Shown here piece after piece: positions 10,137-19,336 of a DNA stretch of 64,000 nt. The stretch covers positions 1-64,000 of the forward strand of contig SOER01000003.1 of NCBI GenBank assembly GCA_021646405.1, read 5' to 3'. The translations under genes and the position numbers were made by a program. This DNA comes from Candidatus Loosdrechtia aerotolerans. Its GTDB lineage: Bacteria > Planctomycetota > Brocadiia > Brocadiales > Brocadiaceae. The notes under the pieces are model-generated. The model did no database searches, was not told where the DNA came from, and worked only from the letters and a program-made list of their open reading frames with translations. Each line of letters begins with the position of its first letter. Positions within the stretch are counted from its first letter, which is position 1.

Positions 10137-11324
10137 CTATGCGGAGGTTTTAGAAAGAACTGTTCTTAAAATGTCTATCCCTTCATCTATATGTTCTTTT
10201 CTAACATTGAGCGGGGGCATAAAGCGGATGACTTTATCATGGGTACAATTGAGAAACAGGCCAGCCTGAATACAATTTTTAATAATTTCAGCGCCATTCA
10301 CATTGAGCTCGATGCCAATCATAAGGCCCTTACCACGAATCTCATTGATTATCTCGTAATCCTTTTGCAATATTGTTAATTGTTCCATGGCATATTTACC
10401 CATCTCTTTTACATTATGAATGAGATTCTCCTTTTCAATTGTTTCAAACACTGCAATTCCAGCTGCACATGCTAACGGATTTCCACCAAAAGTAGAAGCA
10501 TGGCTGCCCGGCACAAGGCTTTTGGCAATCTCTTTTTTCGCCGTCATAGCCCCAATAGCGACACCGCCACCAAGTGCCTTTGCCAGTGTCATGATATCCG
10601 GTTCTATATCATAATGCTGATAGGCAAAATACTTGCCGGTCCTTCCCATTCCACATTGTACTTCATCCAGTATGAGCAGTAACCCGTTTTCATTGCAAAG
10701 TGCCCTTACTCCCCGGAGAAAATCCCCGGTAGCACTATTAATCCCCCCCTCACCCTGAATTGGTTCTAACATTATCGCACAGGTCTTATCATCTACTGAT
10801 GTTTCTAATGCCTCTAAATCATTAAAGGGAACATACGTAAAACCTTCAACGAGTGGTGCAAATCCTTTATGATACTTTGGCTGTGCAGTTGCAGTAACTG
10901 TGGCAAGAGTCCTTCCATGGAATGAGTTTGAAAAAGTAAGTATTTTATATTTGCCGGTATTTGAGTTATAGATGCGCGCAAGCTTAATTGCAGCCTCATT
11001 TGCTTCGGCACCACTGTTACAAAAAAAACACTGTCCGCCAAAGGATTTTTCAGATATATATTTCGCCAGTAACCCTTGTGGTTCCGTATAGTAAATATTA
11101 GGAGCATGTTGCAGTATAGCCGCCTGTCGCTGAACGGCCTCAACAACATGAGGATGGCAGTGTCCCAACAGGCTTACCGCCCATCCGGAAAACAGGTCGA
11201 GATAGCGTTTGCCCTCTGTATCCCATACGTCTACACCGCTGCCTCTGCTCAACACAATAGGGTTCCGAATATAATTGGGAATAACATAGCGATCGTAAAT
11301 TTCTTTCATCTCTTCAATATTCAT
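10137..11324 (-). CDS. argD: Acetylornithine aminotransferase (PLP-dependent)
   Basis: 395 aa from ATG 11324; the open frame extends to 11405, but an AGGAGG about 18 bases upstream of 11324 and family length favour the shorter form. A class III aminotransferase transferring the amino group between glutamate and N-acetylglutamate semialdehyde. Visible are the glycine-rich PLP segment CNSGAEANEAAIKLAR, the Asp of LILDEVQCGMGRTG, and the Schiff-base lysine in LAKALGGG. It may also serve in lysine synthesis, as ArgD often does. Confidence 0.94.
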   Translation of the reverse strand: MNIEEMKEIYDRYVIPNYIRNPIVLSRGSGVDVWDTEGKRYLDLFSGWAVSLLGHCHPHVVEAVQRQAAILQHAPNIYYTEPQGLLAKYISEKSFGGQCFFCNSGAEANEAAIKLARIYNSNTGKYKILTFSNSFHGRTLATVTATAQPKYHKGFAPLVEGFTYVPFNDLEALETSVDDKTCAIMLEPIQGEGGINSATGDFLRGVRALCNENGLLLILDEVQCGMGRTGKYFAYQHYDIEPDIMTLAKALGGGVAIGAMTAKKEIAKSLVPGSHASTFGGNPLACAAGIAVFETIEKENLIHNVKEMGKYAMEQLTILQKDYEIINEIRGKGLMIGIELNVNGAEIIKNCIQAGLFLNCTHDKVIRFMPPLNVRKEHIDEGIDILRTVLSKTSA

Positions 11325-11460
11325 AGTTTCTATTCTTTCGTTCCTCCTGAAAATGGGATTGAAGTGGGAATGGGCTTCAAACCCAGGGAAAACAAAATTA
11401 TACAAAATTTATTATAAGATACAACAATTTATCATAAAAATATGCGTAAACAGGTAGAAA

Positions 11461-12462
11461 CTAAAAAGCGCTAAATACGATACTCCCGAAGGCACCAACC
11501 GGGATTTGTTCACGATAACCTTGTACCGTTTCCCTTAAATCATCAACGAGTTTTTTTAATTCCACATACAGTTCATCACTGGTAATCAATTTCGGTAAGG
11601 TGCCCTCCCCCTCTTCTATCCTCTCAAGAATGTTCTTTATACTCTCCGAGGCAGCACTGATGTTTACAAAAACGTCCTTTTCCGTTAAAGGTTGTAATGC
11701 ATCGTTCAACCCCTGTAAGGCCTCTCTCAACTGAGGTCCGATGTCTCCCAGTCCCGCAAGCGCATCACTAATATTCTGCTCATTCTCAGTGAATATCCTT
11801 TGAGCGACATCCGCTGCCGAGGTTATCTTGTTAATGAGTGTCTCATCAGTAATCAATTTACCCAATGTACCTTGTCCTTTGTTGATTTTTTCTGTAATAT
11901 CAAGTGTCGAATCCAGCAATTTATTCAACTGCGGCCCTGCTTCTTCTAACGATTTCCCAACACTTTTCATGGACGCTATAAGCCCTTCGGTATCTTTCAG
12001 CGGTGCTAGTATATTCTGTATTCCTGAGAGCGCATTATCTACCTTGGCCATCATATCGGCAAAGGTCAGTGTCTCAACCGTCTCTATTACATCACCAGGT
12101 TCGTATACAGGACGGGAAACCGGTGCAAGGGTAATATTAACGCGGTTTTCACCTAATAAATACCCGGCAATAATCGAGGCCTTTGATCCTTCCCGGACTG
12201 GAATATCTTCCTTAACGGAGAGAACAACCTTGATCTTATCACCTTCAACAGTAACACTTTTCACATACCCGACCTTTGTGCCTGCCAGCGTAACATCATC
12301 CTCAGCCTTTAACCCCCCCGCTTCATTAAAATAGGCTATAAGATCGTAGTAATCGCCCCACTCAGCAAGTTTCTCTATGCGAAACGTTAAAGCAGCCAGT
12401 ATCGCCATACCAATAATAACGAATATACCTACTTTAATAGCAGATTTCTGTGTTGGTTCCAT
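11461..12462 (-). CDS. mlaD: MCE-domain lipid-transport protein (MlaD family)
   Basis: 333 aa. An N-terminal membrane anchor (VGIFVIIGMAILAALTF) precedes an MCE domain at about residues 35-115 (GLKAEDDVTLAGTKVGYVKS, then LLGENRVNITL). The rest is a long, mostly helical region with repeated ...GTLGKLITDETL and GTLPKLITSDELY units, as in long MlaD relatives. MCE proteins bind phospholipids in the periplasm and pass them between membranes. It lies 50 bases after mlaF. No mlaC or mlaB is found nearby. Confidence 0.92.
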   Translation of the reverse strand: MEPTQKSAIKVGIFVIIGMAILAALTFRIEKLAEWGDYYDLIAYFNEAGGLKAEDDVTLAGTKVGYVKSVTVEGDKIKVVLSVKEDIPVREGSKASIIAGYLLGENRVNITLAPVSRPVYEPGDVIETVETLTFADMMAKVDNALSGIQNILAPLKDTEGLIASMKSVGKSLEEAGPQLNKLLDSTLDITEKINKGQGTLGKLITDETLINKITSAADVAQRIFTENEQNISDALAGLGDIGPQLREALQGLNDALQPLTEKDVFVNISAASESIKNILERIEEGEGTLPKLITSDELYVELKKLVDDLRETVQGYREQIPVGAFGSIVFSAF

Positions 12463-12512
12463 AGCTACTTACCTCCCGAAATAAAGGGTATTACAAGATT
12501 CGCTCTTCAGAT

Positions 12513-13268
12513 TTATATCCCTGCACCTCCGTGCCTGGTAATAAACTGCTTAACAATTTTATTTTCACTCTGCTTGAAAGACTCCGGATCTCCTTCTTCA
12601 ATAATCCTTCCCTGGTAAAGCATGCAAATATGGTCCCCTATATAGAATGCAGATTCCATGTCATGGGTTACCACAACGGAGGTCATTTTAAATTTCTCTT
12701 TTAACTCCAGAATGAGTTCATCGATATTTCCGGCCATAATCGGATCGAGCCCTGAGGTTGGTTCGTCATACAATACAACCTCCGGATCCATAGCAAGCGC
12801 ACGAGCGATTGCAACCCTTTTTTTCATCCCTCCGCTGAGTTCCTCAGGCATACTGTTATATTTTTGTTCCATCTTGACCAGCTTTAACTTCTCCATGGCG
12901 ATTTCATTGATTTGCTTTTTCGGCAACCGGTGCTGTTCTTTCAATCCCAGACCTACATTTTCAGCAACGGTAAGTGAATGTAACAGGGCAGAAGACTGAA
13001 ATACCATAGCAAACCGGTTTCTCAATTTTTCTGCTTCATGGCTGTTTATTGTTGTAACATCCACACCCCGTATGATTATCCTTCCTGAATCAGGTTGCAA
13101 TAATCCCATAATGTGTTTTAACAAAACGCTCTTTCCCGTCCCGCTTCCCCCAATAATCACCGTAGTTTCGGCTCGCCGTATTTCTATATCAACATCTTTC
13201 AATACGTGCAAGCTGTTAAAGGATTTATTGAGCTTCTGTATATCTATTTCAACTTCATTTACATCCAT
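12513..13268 (-). CDS. mlaF: ABC transporter ATP-binding protein MlaF
   Basis: 251 aa from ATG 13268, which overlaps the mlaE end by 10 bases. Walker A GGSGTGKS, signature LSGGMKKR and Walker B VVLYDEPTSGLDP, followed by the switch His in VTHDM, are complete. It powers the MlaE permease in phospholipid movement between inner and outer membrane. A longer frame reaching 13316 would bury the mlaE end and is less likely. Confidence 0.94.
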   Translation of the reverse strand: MDVNEVEIDIQKLNKSFNSLHVLKDVDIEIRRAETTVIIGGSGTGKSVLLKHIMGLLQPDSGRIIIRGVDVTTINSHEAEKLRNRFAMVFQSSALLHSLTVAENVGLGLKEQHRLPKKQINEIAMEKLKLVKMEQKYNSMPEELSGGMKKRVAIARALAMDPEVVLYDEPTSGLDPIMAGNIDELILELKEKFKMTSVVVTHDMESAFYIGDHICMLYQGRIIEEGDPESFKQSENKIVKQFITRHGGAGI

Positions 13269-14029
13269 AACCGTGTAATGAAATAATTTAATATGTATAT
13301 CGAGACAAATGAGCATACAACAGACCTTGTTGTAGCCTCTCCCACACCTGCAGCCCCACCACTTGTCTTCAAACCATACCGGCAGCCCACGATAGCGATA
13401 GTAACACCAAAGACCGCCGCTTTTACAAGCCCTTTAATAATATCAATAACCTCAAGACTTTCCGCCATACGGTCGAAATATATTGTTACAGGAATCTGAA
13501 AATATGCTGTGGTAACTACCGCACCACCTAAAATGCCTACTACGTCTGCATAAACAACCAGGACAGGTAACATAAATAAACAAGCAAGGAACCGGGGCAT
13601 CGCAAGATACCCGATCGGATTAATCCCCAGGGTCTTAAGGGCATCCACCTCCTCTGATACAGTCATAGTACCAATTTCAGCCGTAATTGCAGCCCCAATC
13701 CTGCCTGCAAGTAAAAGCGCCGTGAGTACCGGTCCTAACTCCCTTGCCATAGCAATGGGAACAATAGCCCCGAGTGATTCTGCCATGCCAAATTTTTCAA
13801 GCGTATAACCTGTTTGAAGGACCATGACCATTCCTACAAAGAGCGAGGTAAAACTGGCAATGGGCAGCGTATTTACTCCCATCCTTACCATAAAGTAAAA
13901 AATCTTGTCCAAATTCCGGAGGGCCTGTTTACACCAGTAAAGGGTATGAATAAAGAGTTGAATCAACTCACCTACCAGTTGAAACAGGTTCAGCGAATTT
14001 CTCCCTATATATTCGAGTGGATTTACCAT
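13259..14029 (-). CDS. mlaE: Phospholipid-transport ABC permease MlaE
   Basis: 256 aa integral membrane protein of the MlaE family (PF02405). The central conserved segment MARELGPVLTALLLAGRIGAA and the EIGTMTVSEEVDAL helix are diagnostic. Its first 7 bases overlap the end of the upstream WP-motif protein and its end overlaps mlaF, so the three are probably translated in a chain. With MlaF and MlaD it forms the inner-membrane part of the machine. Confidence 0.94.
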   Translation of the reverse strand: MVNPLEYIGRNSLNLFQLVGELIQLFIHTLYWCKQALRNLDKIFYFMVRMGVNTLPIASFTSLFVGMVMVLQTGYTLEKFGMAESLGAIVPIAMARELGPVLTALLLAGRIGAAITAEIGTMTVSEEVDALKTLGINPIGYLAMPRFLACLFMLPVLVVYADVVGILGGAVVTTAYFQIPVTIYFDRMAESLEVIDIIKGLVKAAVFGVTIAIVGCRYGLKTSGGAAGVGEATTRSVVCSFVSIYILNYFITRLWM

Positions 14030-15495
14030 GAATGAGAGCCCCTTTTTCCTTCAGCCGCAGGGCCTAGGGGTATTTTCAGGAAATGAAATAATCTTATATG
14101 CCGGCCTACTGTGTTTTTTTTGTATGTGAACATATTACCTACAAAGGAAAAATGGATATCTTCTCCACTTCTGTCTTTATAGAGAGAAAAAAGCGGAGCC
14201 ATTTCCAAATAAAAAAACCTCGGGCTGCTTTTCTTATGAAAAAGCCTCCATAGAAAGCGTATCGTTTTCACATCTGTTGTTGTATCATGACTCTGTTTAT
14301 AAAGAGAAAAAAAGGGCCCCCAGTTTCTCTCCCATGGCTCGTCGTGTAACAGCGGATATAAAGAGGGCACTTCTAAACGGGTAGAATGATTAAACTCTTC
14401 TTCCTGCTTAAAGAACGGCCAGACCTGTCTTAAGCCGGCATGTTTCCCCTCTTTTATCAGATATTCATCGCGCTTCCAATACAGTGGTACAAACCGTACC
14501 GTTTTTATTTTCAGAAAGGGACCTGTTCTATAATTAAACGACCAAAAGAAAGGGAACGCAATCGATAGGGTTTCTGAATCGGGAGTACGATTAATCAGCC
14601 AGAACGGGAGGAAGCTATTTTTATATCTCTTTTCACTCTTTATTTTCGATGCAATCGGAAATGGGTAATCCCATCGTTCGTATTCTTCTGTTTTACTCTT
14701 AATGTGATTAAACAGTGGCCAAAGAATTGATCGTGCACGAGATACTGGAGATTTTTCTGAAACATAAAACGGAATCGCTCCCCACCCCTTATACTTTCCA
14801 ACGTTTTTAATATCTGCATGGATATAGGTATAGAATGGCCACATAATAAACCCCTTTTCATATGCTCCTTTTTTCTCGTGTTTCCCATAAAATGGCCAAA
14901 ACTTGTAACCGTACCCGTCACCTTTCACATATTTTGAATAATTAAAGATTGGCCAAACGACATTCCACGCCTTACGATCATCATCTGCTACCATTGTATA
15001 GATAGGCCATAAGACAAACCGTATCGTATTATGACCGAATCTCTCGGAAAACTTTCCATAAAAAGGAAATAGAGCAAAATCCTCTCCGTTGTAATTTCTG
15101 CTGTAGAAAAACGGAAAAACAACAATATCTTTTTCCGGGACATCACTGGTAGTATCTTTTGTATAGGTGTAGAATGGAAAGATTCTCCTGTACCTTCTAT
15201 CTCTGCTGCGTACAGCATAACTGAGTGGCCAGATGATCTCAGACCTTCTGTATTCCTCTGCCGGGATTTTTTTCACGCTATAGACAGGCCTGAAGGATAC
15301 GATACCTGTATCCTTACGCTTTACCGAACTAAAAAAGGGATAGAATACTTCAATTACCTTTTCGCCATTATCCTTATTATAATAAAAAACAGGCCAGAAA
15401 TTTATTTCAGGACTATAATCATCTGCACCAGTGGATGATACCAGGCACAAGAGTATAACCAAGATGATGAAGGAAGGGATGTATCTTTGTGCCAT
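14023..15495 (-). CDS. Exported protein of about 20 W-P-[FLIV]-[FY] repeats, coupled to mlaE
   Basis: 490 aa, not a family I can name. A clear signal peptide (about residues 1-24, cleavage near SSTGA) is followed, almost to the end, by about 20 short repeats built around WPFY, FPFY, WPIF or WPLF, spaced about 20-25 residues. Examples are FWPVFYY, LFPFYGKF, LWPIYTM, FWPFYGKH and MWPFYTYI. Between them are charged turns rich in K, R, D and E. The alternating aromatic strands and polar turns suggest stacked antiparallel beta hairpins, perhaps a barrel or sheet in the outer membrane. It is the first gene of a group with mlaE-mlaF-mlaD, overlapping mlaE by 7 bases. An outer-membrane or periplasmic partner of the lipid transporter is my inference. 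There are no catalytic motifs. Confidence 0.85.
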   Translation of the reverse strand: MAQRYIPSFIILVILLCLVSSTGADDYSPEINFWPVFYYNKDNGEKVIEVFYPFFSSVKRKDTGIVSFRPVYSVKKIPAEEYRRSEIIWPLSYAVRSRDRRYRRIFPFYTYTKDTTSDVPEKDIVVFPFFYSRNYNGEDFALFPFYGKFSERFGHNTIRFVLWPIYTMVADDDRKAWNVVWPIFNYSKYVKGDGYGYKFWPFYGKHEKKGAYEKGFIMWPFYTYIHADIKNVGKYKGWGAIPFYVSEKSPVSRARSILWPLFNHIKSKTEEYERWDYPFPIASKIKSEKRYKNSFLPFWLINRTPDSETLSIAFPFFWSFNYRTGPFLKIKTVRFVPLYWKRDEYLIKEGKHAGLRQVWPFFKQEEEFNHSTRLEVPSLYPLLHDEPWERNWGPFFSLYKQSHDTTTDVKTIRFLWRLFHKKSSPRFFYLEMAPLFSLYKDRSGEDIHFSFVGNMFTYKKNTVGRHIRLFHFLKIPLGPAAEGKRGSHSW

Positions 15496-15621
15496 CCGGA
15501 ACCTTTCTTGAGAGAGTTTTGGTAAAACAAAAAATCAACTTGGTAATTTTTTGGCATTAAAGGCACGAAAATTTCGAAAACCCTGTTCTGTATGAGATGT
15601 ACTGTGTATTGATAAGAAGGT

Positions 15622-16509
15622 TTATACGATAATCTGTGTACCAACACCTTTATCAGTAAAGATCTCCAGCAGAAGGGCATGGGGAATCACCCCGTTGATA
15701 ATGTGTGCTTTTTTTACTCCTGCTTTAACAGCATCAATGCATGCTAATGCCTTAGGAAGCATTCCGTCGCTGATCACCTTTTCCTCAATAAGCGAATGAA
15801 CCTCACTTTCATGTAGTGTGGAAACTAAAGATGTCTCATCGTTTGGCCTTGTCATGATGCCGTGGGTATTCGAGAGAAAAACAAGTTTCTCTGCCTTGAG
15901 TGCACCTGCAATATATACTGCCACATTATCTGCATTAACGTTGTAGATATTTCCATTAACCCCCCGTGCAATAGGCGGAACAATAGGGATAGTACATGAT
16001 CTGCATAAACGGAAAAATGTATCTTTGTTAATCGATGTTACTTTACCTACAAAACCAATATCCAGCTTTTTCAGGGTTCCGTCATCCATTCTTTTTTCAA
16101 TGTAATATTTTTCCGCCTGTATCGGACAGGAACCATTTTCCCAAATACAAGCGGCTTCGTTACCCAGTTCAGAAATCTTCTTTACTATTGACGCACTGAT
16201 CTGATTAACAAGAACATTCCTGGCTATTTCCAGGGTTTCATGATCGGTGATTCTGTGGCCCTCAATAAATTTCGGGCTCAATCCTCTCCTTGCCATCTCC
16301 CGGGTAATATGTGGACCACCCCCGTGAACCAGGACAGGCATAATACCAACAATCTTCATAAATACGATATCCTGAAGTACGTTTGTCAGTACTTCTTCAT
16401 TGGACATTGCACTTCCACCAAATTTGATCACTACAATTTTACCTTTAAAAGATCGAATATAAGGGATCGCCTCAATGAGGATGCCTGCCTTGCGTATAGC
16501 ATTTTCCAT
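15622..16509 (-). CDS. argB: Acetylglutamate kinase
   Basis: 295 aa. It phosphorylates N-acetylglutamate, the second step of arginine synthesis. The amino-acid kinase features are present: VVIKFGGSAM (ATP site), LVHGGGPHI (substrate glycine loop), and NVNADNVAVYIAGALKAEKL. An N-terminal helix before the kinase core (MENAIRKAGILIEAIPYI) is the type associated with arginine-feedback hexameric forms, so end-product control is plausible. It lies 120 bases after ruvC and 126 before the WP-motif gene. Confidence 0.95.
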   Translation of the reverse strand: MENAIRKAGILIEAIPYIRSFKGKIVVIKFGGSAMSNEEVLTNVLQDIVFMKIVGIMPVLVHGGGPHITREMARRGLSPKFIEGHRITDHETLEIARNVLVNQISASIVKKISELGNEAACIWENGSCPIQAEKYYIEKRMDDGTLKKLDIGFVGKVTSINKDTFFRLCRSCTIPIVPPIARGVNGNIYNVNADNVAVYIAGALKAEKLVFLSNTHGIMTRPNDETSLVSTLHESEVHSLIEEKVISDGMLPKALACIDAVKAGVKKAHIINGVIPHALLLEIFTDKGVGTQIIV

Positions 16510-16632
16510 GATTTCTGATGTCTTTATAATAAGGATTTAATGATATCCGGAAACGGAATCTATAGATAAAAGATTTGAATTATAACAAAAGGAGCTCTTA
16601 CGTCAAGCCTCAATTATGGAATCCCTGTAATC

Positions 16633-17106
16633 TTAAGCTTTCATGCTGTGACTATGACAAATTGCAATAGCAAGTGCATCGGAGGCATCGGTAGATTCCG
16701 GTGTGTTTGACATATTTAAAATAATCTTTACCATCTCCTGTACCTGATCTTTATGAGCACTACCGTTCCCTACAATAGCTTTCTTAATAACTGTTGCAGC
16801 ATATTCAGTAATAGGAATATTGGCTAATGCTGCACATAAAAAAATAACACCTCTTCCTTCACCAATCCTTATCGCAGTCTTTATATTCTTACCATAAAAG
16901 ACCTCTTCAATAGCCATTTGATCTGGTTTGTACCGGAAGATAATTTCCATGATTTTTTCATGGATAACCATAAGGCGCCGTGAGAAATCCTTATCTCTGT
17001 CAGCCCGAATAGAACCATAGTCAATAATGGATATTTTCGTACCCGTCTTTTCTATTAAACCGTAGCCTGTAACACGTGTCCCCGGATCAATTCCAAGAAT
17101 TTTCAT
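16633..17106 (-). CDS. ruvC: Holliday junction resolvase RuvC
   Basis: 157 aa from ATG 17106. A dimeric Mg-dependent endonuclease that cuts Holliday junctions. Acidic active-site residues sit in GIDPGTRVTGYG (Asp), AIEEVFYGKN (Glu) and DASDALAIAICH (Asp pair). A longer frame to 17133 adds nine residues without better support. ruvA and ruvB are not in the window. It heads the minus-strand run and is divergent from pyrD. Confidence 0.94.
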   Translation of the reverse strand: MKILGIDPGTRVTGYGLIEKTGTKISIIDYGSIRADRDKDFSRRLMVIHEKIMEIIFRYKPDQMAIEEVFYGKNIKTAIRIGEGRGVIFLCAALANIPITEYAATVIKKAIVGNGSAHKDQVQEMVKIILNMSNTPESTDASDALAIAICHSHSMKA

Positions 17107-17341
17107 ATGATTTTTAGTTAAGAATACAGACACACCCGGATTTTCAGGATTTTATCTCCATATATTTTTATCTCTCCACAATCCGTAACTATTTGTGCCT
17201 TTGTGTAAAGTTTTAGAGATTTTAACTTTATATTTGCTATAATTATATTCGTTTTCTTGATTGTCAATAGTAAATCTTCTAAAATATATAAATTATTGTT
17301 TGTCCCGTTTATATCTCTCTTACTATAAATATTCAACCATA

Positions 17342-18262
17342 ATGTCAAAATTAAATCTATCTGTTAGGGTAGGTAATATTCAATTGAGAAATCCTACTAT
17401 TTTAGCGTCGGGTATCTTAGGCGTCACAAAAGCACTACTCAAACGGGTTGCAGAGAACGGTGCCGGTGCCGTAACTACAAAATCTATGAGTAAAGAACCG
17501 CGGGAAGGTCACAAGAATCCAACGGTCATAACCTTTGAAGCGGGCATGCTGAACGCTGTAGGCTATTCGAATCCGGGTATTGAAAAAGCCGCAAGAGAGT
17601 TTGCAGATATCCAGGATGTGGGTGTTCCTGCAATTGCAAGTGTTATAGGTACCCACAAGGAAGACTTTGTCCGGGTTGTTGAAGGACTTTCCGGTACCCA
17701 TTTCTCGGCAATAGAAATACCTCTCTCGTGCCCACATACTCCAGGATTTGGTCTCCTTGCAGGACAAGGAACTCCGCAGGCTACTTTTGAAATTACTTCT
17801 GCAGTAAGAAAAGTAACAGAGCTGCCACTCTTCATTAAACTCTCACCCAGTATTCCTGAAATCAGTACTATTGCAAAGGCCGCAGAGGATGCCGGTGCAA
17901 ATGCTATTACCGCTGTTAATTCTATGGGGCCTGGCATGATTATTAATATTGAAGCTCAAAAACCTATCCTGGATTACAAGGTCGGCGGTGTTACGGGCGA
18001 TGCCCTGAGGCCTATTGCGACACGATGTGTTTATGACTTATATGAGGCCATAAACATTCCTATTATCGGTACCGGAGGGGTGTCCACCGGACGGCATGCT
18101 ATAGAAATGATGATGGCAGGGGCCTCGGCCGTTGGAATCGGAACCGGTGTTTATTATCGGGGCATTGATGTCTTCAAAAAAATATGTGAAGAAATATCTC
18201 AGTGGATGCGGGAAAATAGCATTAGTGATATCAATACGATTAAAGGGGCTGCTCATGATTGA
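17342..18262 (+). CDS. pyrD: Dihydroorotate dehydrogenase B, catalytic subunit
   Basis: 306 aa from ATG 17342; an upstream extension to 17261 is AT-rich and unlike the family. A class 1B FMN enzyme oxidising dihydroorotate to orotate in pyrimidine synthesis. The catalytic Cys lies in IPLSCPHT, FMN contacts in ILASGILG near the N-terminus and in GTGGVSTGRHAIEMMMAGA near the C-terminus. The next gene is its electron-transfer partner PyrK, overlapping by 8 bases, which supports the 1B assignment. Confidence 0.95.
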   Translation: MSKLNLSVRVGNIQLRNPTILASGILGVTKALLKRVAENGAGAVTTKSMSKEPREGHKNPTVITFEAGMLNAVGYSNPGIEKAAREFADIQDVGVPAIASVIGTHKEDFVRVVEGLSGTHFSAIEIPLSCPHTPGFGLLAGQGTPQATFEITSAVRKVTELPLFIKLSPSIPEISTIAKAAEDAGANAITAVNSMGPGMIINIEAQKPILDYKVGGVTGDALRPIATRCVYDLYEAINIPIIGTGGVSTGRHAIEMMMAGASAVGIGTGVYYRGIDVFKKICEEISQWMRENSISDINTIKGAAHD

Positions 18263-19064
18263 ACAACCTGCAATGGTAAAAATTTGCGATATCCGGGAAG
18301 AATCCCCCCTTGTAAAAACATTGTTTTTTGAATCTTCAATGAATTTTATTCCGGGACAATTTATCATGGTATGGATACCAATGGTAGATGAAAAGCCCTT
18401 TACAGTATCCTCTATCCAAAAAAATCTTCTGGGTATTTCTGTTCTCAAAAAGGGCACTTTCACCGATTTACTTCATCAAAAAAGAATAGGAGATACGATC
18501 GGTATACGCGGTCCTTATGGGAACGGATTTCATTTACAACCTGAATTACATTCATGTGTTGTGGGTGGCGGCATAGGAATAGCATCCCTGGCAACAGTTA
18601 TTGATACATTACCGAAAATAACCATTATACAAGGAACAAGGACTGCATCAGAAATAATCTACCGAAAACGGTTTACCGATATGAGATTTTGTACTGAAGA
18701 TGGTTCCCTCGGGTTTCGTGGAACAACGGTAGACCTTCTGGAAGATATAGTAAAAAAACAGCAATTCCAAAAGGTTTATACCTGTGGACCGGAAAAAATG
18801 ATGTTCAAGATAGTGGAACTCTGCAAGAAGCATCATATTGCGTGTGAAGTATCCCTGGATAGATATATAAAATGTGGTTTCGGGATATGCGGCCAATGTG
18901 ATTGTAGCGGTCAGCGGACATGCGTTGAGGGTCCTGTCTTTACTATTCCTGAATTAAATACCATGGAAGACTTCGGCAGAGTAGCCCTATTGAAAACGGG
19001 AGAAAGGGTTGATGTGAATAATCATAGACAATTAAGTTACATTTCTATTGACAACGCAAAATAA
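18255..19064 (+). CDS. pyrK: Dihydroorotate dehydrogenase B, electron-transfer subunit
   Basis: 269 aa; start at ATG 18255 with AGGGG 6 bases upstream, inside the pyrD end. The FAD domain (PGQFIMVW, KPFTVSS), the NAD domain (VVGGGIGIASLATV, TCGPEKMM) and the C-terminal [2Fe-2S] cysteines in CGFGICGQCDCSGQRTC are complete. It carries electrons from PyrD to NAD+. The frame can be read further upstream to 18132 but that part lies inside pyrD. Confidence 0.94.
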   Translation: MIEQPAMVKICDIREESPLVKTLFFESSMNFIPGQFIMVWIPMVDEKPFTVSSIQKNLLGISVLKKGTFTDLLHQKRIGDTIGIRGPYGNGFHLQPELHSCVVGGGIGIASLATVIDTLPKITIIQGTRTASEIIYRKRFTDMRFCTEDGSLGFRGTTVDLLEDIVKKQQFQKVYTCGPEKMMFKIVELCKKHHIACEVSLDRYIKCGFGICGQCDCSGQRTCVEGPVFTIPELNTMEDFGRVALLKTGERVDVNNHRQLSYISIDNAK

Positions 19065-19076
19065 ATATAGTATGCT
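19048..19076 (+). promoter_or_regulatory. Sigma-70-type promoter for tRNA-Glu
   Basis: TTGACA at 19048-19053, a 17-base spacer, and TATGCT at 19071-19076. It overlaps the end of pyrK and sits about 20 bases before the tRNA, so the tRNA probably has its own promoter. Confidence 0.7.
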
Positions 19077-19097
19077 GTAACTTTACGATATCCTTAA

Positions 19098-19170
19098 GCC
19101 CCCATCGTCTAGTGGCCCAGGATGTCAGGTTCTCAGCCTGAAGACAGGGGTTCAAATCCCCTTGGGGGTA
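19098..19170 (+). tRNA. tRNA-Glu (anticodon CTC)
   Basis: 73 nt without an encoded CCA. The acceptor GCCCCCA pairs with TGGGGGT, the anticodon stem is TCAGG/CCTGA with loop TTCTCAG (anticodon CTC), and the T-arm GGGGTTCAAATCCCC is perfect. It reads GAG codons. The CCA must be added by an enzyme, unlike the three other tRNAs here. Confidence 0.95.
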
Positions 19171-19336
19171 CATTGTTTACGATGAAGTATAAATTCAGTG
19201 AAGGCCTTTCCTTCCATCAGGCAGAGACATCTGTATACGCCCCATTCTTATGGAATATCCCGTTCAAAAATCCTTCAGTATATTCTTTTATTGTTAATGC
19301 AGAATCTTAGAAATATTTAAAGAAAGGACGAAGTTT

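Noticed and set aside
7752-17133. A single arginine operon
   Set aside because: argB, argD and argF are separated by the lipid-transport genes, so this is a mixed run and not one pathway operon.
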